A stretch of 64,000 nt of DNA from the IMG/VR virus record IMGVR_UViG_3300049489_001336, positions 124,001 to 188,000 of that record. One strand, given 5' to 3'. The position numbers were made by a program, and so were the translations under genes. The stretch comes from a virus. Below the pieces are notes generated by a model. The model did not search any database. It was not told the DNA's origin and worked only from the letters and a program-made list of their open reading frames with translations. Shown here piece after piece: positions 57,287-64,000 of this stretch (positions within the stretch are counted from its first letter, which is position 1; every line of letters starts with the position of its first letter).

Positions 57287-58270
57287 ATGGCTGGTACACA
57301 AGTTTCAATGCAACGCAAGTCCGTCGTTGCTTCAGGTACGACACGTTATGAAATCAGCACTGCTTGCACTGTGCGTGGCACATTGCCTGACACGAATATT
57401 TTCCTGTTAACCATACTTACGGCGGATGACCCCAAGGACGACACGTTTAGCCGCGTCTGCAATACCGCAGATTTTACAGAGTACCAGACCAATCGCGACG
57501 CTGCTGTAGACGACGCGGATGGGAGCTGGCGGTCATCGTCGATGACACTCAGTTATACAGACGTAGAAGTTGCGAACGCCGCTTGGAAAGAGCTGTCAAG
57601 CCGCATTAATTCTCTCGTTGAGAATTACGACGCCTTTTTAGAAGACTTTGAGACCTTCGATGAAGGTGAAGTCATTTCTTATCCAACGGCGGATGAATCT
57701 ACAAAAACGGCTCTAAAAGACGCGTATTACGCGGCCGACACTGCATTAACCGAAGCACAAGACGCAGTTACCGAGAAGACGGAAGAGTGTTCTTCTGACG
57801 ACGAGGAAGTCGCAGAAATCGAAGCTGATTTACAGCAGGCACAGTCTGACCTCACGCAAGCATTACGTATACAAGCAACTGTCAATGCTTGTAACGTTTC
57901 TTATGTATCTATACACACCGCGTTATTTGCTAATAATACAAGTCTTCGTAGTGCAATAACCTTGTCGGATGCAACAGAGACACAGCAAGCAGGCATGTTG
58001 TCTACGTTGTCGCAAAATGACGCGCAATTAAACGTCTTCACCACACAGAATACTGCACTTTCCGGGGCGATAACAGACATCACAAGTCAAGTGTCCACGC
58101 TTCAAGCGCGTGTAACTTCATTGCAGCAAGCCAAGAATACAGCCCTTGTGGACCTAAATAAATGCAGCACTGAAATCGCTAGACTCCAGGCTGCATCTAC
58201 TGCCGCTCAGGAAAAGCGAGAAGCTGCGCTTGCAGCGGTTCTGGCTATTTGTCCTGATTTCGTGCCCTAA
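57287..58270 (+). CDS. paralogous trio member with coiled coil, 327 residues
   Basis: N-terminal third shares DDTFSRVCNTADFTEY with its neighbours; the rest is a long helical hairpin or coiled coil (AEIEADLQQAQSDLTQALRIQ; ISTLQ-type heptads in TSQVSTLQARVTSLQQAKNTALVDLNKC) with several Cys. Ends VLAICPDFVP. May be a fibre or neck protein; unproven. Convergent with the gene at 58267, with 4 bp overlap. Confidence 0.65.
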   Translation: MAGTQVSMQRKSVVASGTTRYEISTACTVRGTLPDTNIFLLTILTADDPKDDTFSRVCNTADFTEYQTNRDAAVDDADGSWRSSSMTLSYTDVEVANAAWKELSSRINSLVENYDAFLEDFETFDEGEVISYPTADESTKTALKDAYYAADTALTEAQDAVTEKTEECSSDDEEVAEIEADLQQAQSDLTQALRIQATVNACNVSYVSIHTALFANNTSLRSAITLSDATETQQAGMLSTLSQNDAQLNVFTTQNTALSGAITDITSQVSTLQARVTSLQQAKNTALVDLNKCSTEIARLQAASTAAQEKREAALAAVLAICPDFVP

Positions 58271-59676
58271 TAGAAAGGCACTGGCATCGTGTTATTTGCG
58301 TAATTATTGGCTTCTACTTTTAATGTGGGCCGCAGCAAATTGTAGTAAGATTCTACGCTACTTCCAGGGTGTAGTTCCGCAGCGACGAATTTGCTGCGTG
58401 TGGTACACCCTTGTTGTACTACGCTGCCTCGATCAAACGTAATTGCATATTGGGGATGCGGTTGATGCCCGCTCCCGTGTATGGTGCGTTTGGTTGCGAA
58501 AATCGCGTGGGCCAATACGTGTTTGGCGTGTATCTCTACATCAGGTACCGCGTTTGCGCGAGGCAGAAGCGGGTACATTTTCTGCAGTTCTTCGTAATTG
58601 TCAAACTTCTTGTAGCGCTGCAGGTCGCCTTTAGCCGCTGCTACTTCGTAATAGAGTTTGCCTGAAGTAAGACGAAATCCCGCAAGAATTGTTTCGGTAT
58701 TACGCGCAGGGGTAATCGCCCTGTTTGTGTAACACGTACCTGATGCATGAATCAAATAACGGATTTGCTTCGTTGTGAAAGACGCGGTGCCCTCTGTCAT
58801 AGGCGTCGAGTCGTGCAGCCAACGGAAAAGCACGTCCCAGGCAGTGCTTTCCAACACGTGCGATTTGCAGTTATTAATCAGGCCGCAGTCTTTCACTGTG
58901 CCGTCGTATTTCTTATACGAGAAGACGCATTGGGGACATTCTATTTTTCGGTGCGCAAAACGACGTGCGCTATCAGCACCGCGCTCGGCGAGTTCCTTCT
59001 TGCGCTTGTATATGGCTTCGAAATTGTGGTTATCCCAAGGACGAATCGCGTCATTGAAATCGAGCTCGGTGGTGAGAGCTCCACTCACGTATTCGAAACC
59101 TTGAACTTCTTGATACCGTTTACGCTTATAAACGGTTAAGTCCAAATTGTTGTACAACTTGGTATCTGTAAGTACAGGGAAACGCGCGTACGCCGTAATA
59201 GGTAAGCACGTGCCTTCTGCTAATGCTGAACAGGGGCAATGGCCTGTGAATCGCTCCAGGCGGGTACAGTCGTCGTATACGTCGTCGAATTCAACAAATG
59301 CGGCTTCTGAGCCAGGGTCATTGATGTTGTTCAATACCCAGCCGCTTAGACGCGTCTGTGCCAGATACTCGTATTCCCCGTCATTTGCGAATAATCGGAG
59401 CTTTTTACGCGGAAAGGGGAAATCAGTCGTATTGAACGACGCCGCAATTGTGTTTGGATCAACGCGTAACGCGACAACCGTTGAACTATTCTCGTGCAAA
59501 CCCGATAACGTCCACAAGGCTTTTTGGATGTCTTTAAATTCTAGGACATCTTCTGTGTCGTGAAACAAGTAACCCTGCCCTGCCTTAGGATACACCAATT
59601 CCCATTCAGTTCTTTTCCGGCGTCGATACGTCCGTAGAGATCCCGTCATGAGGCAAATGGTGTAGTACCGTGACAT
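58267..59676 (-). CDS. Cys-rich unknown protein next to the reverse transcriptase
   Basis: 469 residues; ATG has GGAG 8 nt upstream and lies 71 bp inside the RT gene. Two Cys clusters: DDCTRLERFTGHCPC...GTC (about 136-157) and IECPQCVF...KDCGLINNC (about 250-272), suggesting zinc or iron-sulfur sites. The C-terminal half has HVLAHAIFATKRTIHGSGHQPHPQ, rich in His. No family recognised. Last gene of the four-gene RT operon. Confidence 0.7.
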   Translation of the reverse strand: MSRYYTICLMTGSLRTYRRRKRTEWELVYPKAGQGYLFHDTEDVLEFKDIQKALWTLSGLHENSSTVVALRVDPNTIAASFNTTDFPFPRKKLRLFANDGEYEYLAQTRLSGWVLNNINDPGSEAAFVEFDDVYDDCTRLERFTGHCPCSALAEGTCLPITAYARFPVLTDTKLYNNLDLTVYKRKRYQEVQGFEYVSGALTTELDFNDAIRPWDNHNFEAIYKRKKELAERGADSARRFAHRKIECPQCVFSYKKYDGTVKDCGLINNCKSHVLESTAWDVLFRWLHDSTPMTEGTASFTTKQIRYLIHASGTCYTNRAITPARNTETILAGFRLTSGKLYYEVAAAKGDLQRYKKFDNYEELQKMYPLLPRANAVPDVEIHAKHVLAHAIFATKRTIHGSGHQPHPQYAITFDRGSVVQQGCTTRSKFVAAELHPGSSVESYYNLLRPTLKVEANNYANNTMPVPFY

Positions 59677-60694
59677 GGTGCAACTCCGCTTCCATTAGCT
59701 GCTGTTTCAGTTTCGCGGCTTTTTCAGGGTTAATCATGTGATAGTAAGAGATTTTGCCTTCAATTTGGGACTTCAACTGTTCCCCGTTTTGAAGGCCCAT
59801 CTCTTTTGCCACGGAATCAAATCCCTGGTACTTACAATGATGAATCCGAGCACGTAGCCGGCGATAATGAAGACGAATCACATTGGGTTTTTCGTTCACC
59901 GTCATGCCAAGCAAGCGTTGATGTCGTCCAGGACGAGCAACACGAAGCTTCTTACGGTTGACGGTGTATCCACCCTTTTTGATTAATCTGCAGATACTTC
60001 TAATGAAAGCGTTGGTCTCTTGCCGCGTAAACACACGGTTAGATGAGAATGCCAAATCATCCGCGTAACGTGTATACGTAACGTCCCATTTCTTGCATTC
60101 TTCAAGAATGGGTTGATCAATGCGATGATGGGCTACCCAATTACAAACCGCGCCGCTTGTAGGAGCACCCTGCGGAACCACATAACGAGGCCCCACAGGA
60201 GTTTCAACACGGATGGTGGATAAATCCGCGATGGCACTGGCTACTTCAAACGGCAAACAAAACTGGTCTTGCAAAGCTCTACGTATCCAAGCACGTCGCG
60301 TAGACGGGAAAAAGTCTTTCAAGTCAATGACGATGAGGATCTTTTTACCACTGTGTTTTTCCGCGCTGTGCCGCGTGGTACGGTTTGGAACGTACGCACT
60401 AATATGTTCGGGATACTCGATTTTGCTGAAAAATCGTTCCAAGAGACGTGTTTGAACGAATTTCAGCTTTCGGTCTGGGGCGTGGATCGTACGTTTTCCA
60501 CCAGACTTCTTGGGTATCACAAAACGTTTATACAACTTAGAACGCGTAATAATCATTGCCATGAGCGTTCGATTACGAATACCTAGCGAATGCGCTAGTG
60601 ACATCGTGTCGATTACCCAAGGCACTCCTGCCGGTATTTTTGTAAAATCCGGCAAGTCAATGATATTAATCGTCGTTCTGTTGTACGCTGGCAT
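59606..60694 (-). CDS. retron-type reverse transcriptase
   Basis: 362 residues with a GGAGGGGG site upstream. RT motifs in order: KSGGKRTIHAP (63-73), VIDLKDFFPST (122-131, Asp124), VPQGAPTSGAVCN (173-185), TRYADDLAFSS (208-218, catalytic YADD), KGGYTVNRKK and RLLGMTVNEKPNV (260-272). The C-terminal thumb HYRRLRARIHH and KSQIEGKISYYHMINPEKA look like retron RTs. Retron region X (NAxxH) reads SAEKH and region Y (VTG) reads LLG. It is not a DGR-type RT (no IGxxxSQ). No msr-msd space upstream: the preceding gene overlaps by 29 bp. Confidence 0.88.
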   Translation of the reverse strand: MPAYNRTTINIIDLPDFTKIPAGVPWVIDTMSLAHSLGIRNRTLMAMIITRSKLYKRFVIPKKSGGKRTIHAPDRKLKFVQTRLLERFFSKIEYPEHISAYVPNRTTRHSAEKHSGKKILIVIDLKDFFPSTRRAWIRRALQDQFCLPFEVASAIADLSTIRVETPVGPRYVVPQGAPTSGAVCNWVAHHRIDQPILEECKKWDVTYTRYADDLAFSSNRVFTRQETNAFIRSICRLIKKGGYTVNRKKLRVARPGRHQRLLGMTVNEKPNVIRLHYRRLRARIHHCKYQGFDSVAKEMGLQNGEQLKSQIEGKISYYHMINPEKAAKLKQQLMEAELHHVTVLHHLPHDGISTDVSTPEKN

Positions 60695-61319
60695 CTGTAG
60701 ATCCCCCTCCGATTTCAGAAAAGTCTAACGCCTTGTAACAGACGTCTTCTCCAGGAGTGCATGCTCCTTGTAAATGCAAGAGTGCACGCGGACACACCGA
60801 ACAAATAGGGCGAATGGCGTCGTCTGGAGGGGGGTTGGGCGTCGCCAAATACGCAAACTCGTTCAGAGGCGGTTGGACTACTTTTAATCGTCGTTTTGCC
60901 TGTTGGGCAAACCAGGTCTTCGTGCTCAAGTACCGAGGACGTACCTTTTTACGCACAATTGACGTAAGCACAGGTACTACGACAAGGCGTTCGCCTATAT
61001 CGATTTCTTGGTCTAGCTCGGACCACCACTGTGCAACTTCTTCTCGGCTATGGGAACGCCCATTGATGACTTTATCGTCAATTTCCGTCGGGATGTGCAA
61101 ATGCCCATCATTACGGTAGAAATGTTTTCGGGATAGTTCCTTGGGTCGGAGTTTGAAAAGACTATCTTTGAAGTCATCGGTCAACGGCAAGACGATCGCG
61201 TATCCGAAAATGCGTGGAACAAGCAATCTGTCTTTCGGATAAAAGAGGTACACCTTATCGAAGGGTATCTCTTTTCCTGCCGCTGCACGATGGATGTGAA
61301 TGTCGATGACGTTAGACAT
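60666..61319 (-). CDS. four-Cys unknown protein in the RT operon
   Basis: 217 residues. N-terminal half is a mixed domain (DIHIHRAAAGKEIPFDKVYLFYPKD, VPRIFGYAIVLPL); the middle GERLVVVPVLTSIVRKKVRPRYLSTKTWFAQQAKRRL is basic; the end has a Cys cluster PICSVCPRALLHLQGACTPGEDVC (C-x2-C-x11-C-x6-C) that may hold zinc or an iron-sulfur cluster. Overlaps the VWA gene by 8 bp and the RT by 29 bp, so all are likely co-translated. Function unknown. Confidence 0.68.
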   Translation of the reverse strand: MSNVIDIHIHRAAAGKEIPFDKVYLFYPKDRLLVPRIFGYAIVLPLTDDFKDSLFKLRPKELSRKHFYRNDGHLHIPTEIDDKVINGRSHSREEVAQWWSELDQEIDIGERLVVVPVLTSIVRKKVRPRYLSTKTWFAQQAKRRLKVVQPPLNEFAYLATPNPPPDDAIRPICSVCPRALLHLQGACTPGEDVCYKALDFSEIGGGSTDASVQQNDD

Positions 61320-63075
61320 TCGCGTCCTCTAGTTGGTAATCCTTCATCATGATGGTGATATGCCCGCTGTCTGCCATGACGGGTTGTCCACGGGGCGTGA
61401 GCAACCAGACGCAAGGGATGGGAATGCGCGTGGTAGGCGGCGGCGCGTAGCCATCAGTGCAATAAATCATGATATCCGGGGCCTTGTCTGTACGGCGTGT
61501 CATTTCGAGAACGTGCTGGAAAGCAGGCTCGAAATCGGTGCCGCCTCGGCCTGTGAGACCAAAATCGATTTCATCGGAAGGACCAATCCAATATTCTTTG
61601 GAGATATGCGTGTCGATGTAGATGACACAGATATCGATATCGGAATCCGCTTTTTGAATGTGCTGTAGTTCAGAAAGGCCCAGGCTGAGTTCATCACGGC
61701 CCATGGAGCCTGACGTATCTACAACATAAACAATGGTGAATTTATTGTTTTGTTTGATGCCTGGAAATACAGGCATACGTCGAATCATTCGATTGAGGTG
61801 AATGAAACGAGGGTCGCCTTCTTCCTCTTTCAAGCGTGCGTACACCTTTAGTGCCGACAGCTTTTTAGAGGGACGGCTCATGCCGCGTTCTTTCTTGGTC
61901 TGCCTGGTGCGTTGCACGATATTGTGCAAAAACTGCGTCCACGGCACGACAGGCGGCGTGAGCATTTTGCGGATCATTTCCATGATATGCCCAGGCAAAG
62001 TGCCTCGGGATTTCTCATGGCTCGACAACGTGGCCTTAATTAGCTCACGCCCGTGTTCCGCTAATTTATGTGCTTCGCCTTCATCCGTTTGATCGCTTGT
62101 TATTTGCCAAGCGAGGTGCGGACGCAGGCTGTGCATAATCATTTCAAGGATTTTTTGGTCGACCGGGTCGAGGTTTTCGAGGTCGCTGAGGAGGTCTTCG
62201 GGGTTACCTTGACCTTGACCTTGACCGTTGCCTTGGTTTTGACCTTGGCTCCCTTCTCCTTGCCCATCCCCTGCTTGGGGTTGAGAAGGTGGCATCGAAC
62301 CAGAACCCTGCCCTTGCGAGTCCTGACTGTTATCCTTCTTTTGGCTATCGTCTTTAGACGAGCCTCCGCTACCGTTTTCTTGCTCTTTCTCTTCTTTGTC
62401 GGCGTCGTTACTGCCATCGCCGTTTTGGTTTTCTTTGGAAAACGCTTTCTGTAAAGCTTTTTGTTCTTTGTCCAGTAGCTTTTTAGCTAGCTGATATATT
62501 GCCTGAGGAGGCGTCTTAAGCCGCTGCTTAAGAAGATCGATCAACATATGCTGATAGTCTTCGTAAGCCATGTCTTTAGGCATGGGCGGGTCAAAGCTTT
62601 CAGGTAAGACCCACATGCCTAGAGGCTTATTGACTTGATCTTTTATCTTGGCCCAATTGCGCGCAAGAAGCTCATTCGCTGCAGCGTCAACGCCAAGATT
62701 GCTCGTCAAGTCAAACAGCTGTTGGTCCTCTTCGAGCGCAAAAATTCGGCGCTTTTGCAAGCTGCGCGGAATGTGATCCAGAATTATGTGGAGCACCTCG
62801 TGCTCACACGTGGCGCATACTTCTTCGAAAGTAACGCGCGCAGCAAAAACAGGGTCGTATATGAAAATGTACCGCCCGTGCTGAACAGACACTCCCATGG
62901 TTCCAAAACCAGGGATTGCGACACGGTCCATTTGATTGATAACACGCGCGTAAAAATTACCAACTTTGTTGCCTGTAAGGTACGTCAAAGCATCGGCAAC
63001 GCTGTCCCGCCCAACGCGTACGGTCTCAGCAAGCTTCTCCTGGTCTACTTTTACTTTCTCTACACCTGTTCTCAT
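61312..63075 (-). CDS. metallopeptidase-like / VWA domain protein (DUF2201-type)
   Basis: 587 residues. N-terminal putative metallopeptidase with HEVLH at 92-96 (CEHEVLHIILDH), a Gln/Gly/Ser-rich linker (about 213-292), and a C-terminal VWA-like domain with MIDAS residues DTSGSMG (453-459), Thr513 in GRGGTDF and CTDG (539-542). This pair of domains occurs in bacterial proteins usually next to a MoxR-type AAA ATPase, none of which is in view. First gene of the RT operon. Likely a chaperone-like or metal-dependent remodelling protein, by family. Confidence 0.85.
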   Translation of the reverse strand: MRTGVEKVKVDQEKLAETVRVGRDSVADALTYLTGNKVGNFYARVINQMDRVAIPGFGTMGVSVQHGRYIFIYDPVFAARVTFEEVCATCEHEVLHIILDHIPRSLQKRRIFALEEDQQLFDLTSNLGVDAAANELLARNWAKIKDQVNKPLGMWVLPESFDPPMPKDMAYEDYQHMLIDLLKQRLKTPPQAIYQLAKKLLDKEQKALQKAFSKENQNGDGSNDADKEEKEQENGSGGSSKDDSQKKDNSQDSQGQGSGSMPPSQPQAGDGQGEGSQGQNQGNGQGQGQGNPEDLLSDLENLDPVDQKILEMIMHSLRPHLAWQITSDQTDEGEAHKLAEHGRELIKATLSSHEKSRGTLPGHIMEMIRKMLTPPVVPWTQFLHNIVQRTRQTKKERGMSRPSKKLSALKVYARLKEEEGDPRFIHLNRMIRRMPVFPGIKQNNKFTIVYVVDTSGSMGRDELSLGLSELQHIQKADSDIDICVIYIDTHISKEYWIGPSDEIDFGLTGRGGTDFEPAFQHVLEMTRRTDKAPDIMIYCTDGYAPPPTTRIPIPCVWLLTPRGQPVMADSGHITIMMKDYQLEDANV

Positions 63076-63101
63076 TTCTCACCCACTGCTATAATCCAGG
63101 C

Positions 63102-64000
63102 ATGTCGATTATGGATCAATACAACGGAGATCCCGCTTACGCGCACTTGCACGTAATTACGCGAGAATTCCCGTTGGCGCGCACAATGCTAAAACAAGCG
63201 TCATTTGAGGAAAATAAGTCGAAAATCGACGCGTTACCGGATAGTGCTTTCGCCTGGGAAGAGGAACGCAGGTTTCCGGTACATACACGCGAGGATTTGA
63301 TTGCTAGTATCTTTTACCGCAACAAGCTCGGTTCTGCGGTACCTGCACACGTAGACGAGAAGCTTAGTTTAGCAGTCTCTGTCTACAAAATTGAGCCTTC
63401 AGTTTTTTCACGGGAAAAGCAGGCTTCTACGCATGTCGAAGAAGAGTATGCCCTTCCTCAAGAAAAGCGCTTGCCCTTAAATGGTCCAACGCAAATCAAA
63501 GTTGCTGAAGAAGTGCTCCATCGAGACGGCGAAATGCTGAATCTCGAAAGACGCGCTGAGGCTTACAGCAGGCTGTACAAAGCCGCCCAAAAATTTGACG
63601 TGACGCTTACGCCCTTCTCCCTGAAGATGGCTGGTGTCACTGTTTGTAACCCTAGCAAACTTCGGGACTGGTTGGAAGCGCGGTCTGTGGCTGCCACAGA
63701 GAACCTACACAAAGAAGCATTTTCCAAACTGGCCAGTGCTACAAAAGCACTGCCCACGGTCTTGACAGATCGTAAAGAGCTTGTTAAGCTGGCTTCTACG
63801 ATCGCACAGCTCGATAAGGTCGCAGGCTTGGATAAGCTCTACGACCGAAAGCTGCCAGACCCCCTCCTCACGGTCTTCAATACAGAGAAGACAGCTGAAG
63901 AGACCTGCGACGTTGGCGGCGTGCAAGTGCCTTGTCCTGCATTGATGTCCCTGCCTCCCGAAGTCTGGGAGCAAATCGATGCCCCTGAATTGGCCGAAAT
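63102..64000 (+). CDS. plus-strand gene, 3' part outside window
   Basis: About 299 residues visible from ATG at 63102 (a second ATG is at 63111), weak AGG upstream. HVITREFPLARTMLKQASFEENKSKIDALPDSAFAW, then HTREDLIASIFYRNKLGSAVPAHVDEKLSLAV, and a helical rest with EVLHRDGEMLNLERRAEAYSRLYKAAQKFDVTL. Lacks known catalytic motifs. Divergent from the VWA gene across 26 bp; a TATAAT at 63090-63095 lies too near the ATG to judge. Function unknown. Confidence 0.75.
   Translation, partial: MSIMDQYNGDPAYAHLHVITREFPLARTMLKQASFEENKSKIDALPDSAFAWEEERRFPVHTREDLIASIFYRNKLGSAVPAHVDEKLSLAVSVYKIEPSVFSREKQASTHVEEEYALPQEKRLPLNGPTQIKVAEEVLHRDGEMLNLERRAEAYSRLYKAAQKFDVTLTPFSLKMAGVTVCNPSKLRDWLEARSVAATENLHKEAFSKLASATKALPTVLTDRKELVKLASTIAQLDKVAGLDKLYDRKLPDPLLTVFNTEKTAEETCDVGGVQVPCPALMSLPPEVWEQIDAPELAE

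Noticed and set aside
59606-60694. Diversity-generating retroelement
   Set aside because: The RT has QGAPTSG where DGR RTs have IGxxxSQ, and I saw no A-variable template/variable repeat pair near it; a computed repeat search would be needed to be certain.
63067-63095. Promoter with TATAAT at 63090-63095
   Set aside because: No -35 match at the right distance and the box lies only 6 bp before the ATG, leaving no normal leader.

Overview
The window is a stretch of a large tailed double-stranded DNA phage genome (or a prophage or plasmid-phage form of one). Evidence: a long plus-strand virion block (tail assembly chaperone with a -1 frameshift site, tape measure, gp25-like and J-like baseplate wedge proteins, fibres, a tail-linked amidase, a late-type sigma factor), a nucleotide and replication block (thymidylate synthase, dNMP kinase, class II ribonucleotide reductase, 3'-5' exonuclease, DinG-like helicase, RuvC-like resolvase), dense packing with ATGA overlaps, and very few recognisable small proteins. 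A secreted lytic transglycosylase and a nested spanin-like pair suggest a Gram-negative host. No tRNA, rRNA, integrase, transposase or CRISPR array was seen. I cannot name the phage.

Layout. 1-9.5 kb: a minus-strand run of 21 small overlapping genes (the last cut by the window edge), 75-185 codons each, which fall into at least three diverged paralogous families; none resembles a protein I know. 9.5-16.4 kb: minus-strand early-type genes: one AT-hook protein, a paralogous trio, a zinc-ribbon protein, a coiled-coil protein, a DnaQ-like exonuclease and a dNMP kinase. 16.4-19.4 kb: a plus-strand gene, a minus-strand coiled-coil gene, a 40-residue membrane peptide and three islands of dense noncoding secondary structure; a fourth island lies at 11.2-11.8 kb. 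19.4-26.1 kb: thyA, an eight-AT-hook protein, Cys-rich proteins, a DinG helicase and a secreted transglycosylase, all minus. 26.2-50.7 kb: the plus-strand virion operon. 50.6-56.1 kb: small minus-strand genes, a ribonucleotide reductase interrupted by two LAGLIDADG inteins, and the resolvase. 56.2-58.3 kb: three plus-strand paralogs. 58.3-63.1 kb: a four-gene overlapping minus-strand operon with a metallopeptidase/VWA protein, two Cys-rich unknowns and a retron-type reverse transcriptase. 63.1-64 kb: start of a plus-strand gene.

The most unusual signals are: (1) a family of multi-branch RNA-like domains (seven or eight copies) in which a variable 6-12 bp closing stem is followed directly by CTTG and its 3' arm is preceded directly by GC, with many GNA triloops; three copies share a TGACGGARCRTCA hairpin; (2) the 21-gene array; (3) a retron-like RT with altered signature motifs and no room for an adjacent msr-msd RNA; (4) a Shine-Dalgarno sequence buried in a 17-bp stem ahead of the AT-hook gene, and another in the closing stem ahead of the membrane peptide; (5) a canonical A-AAT-TTC slippery site right at a stop codon. 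All calls are from reading sequence by eye; no database search or folding program was run.
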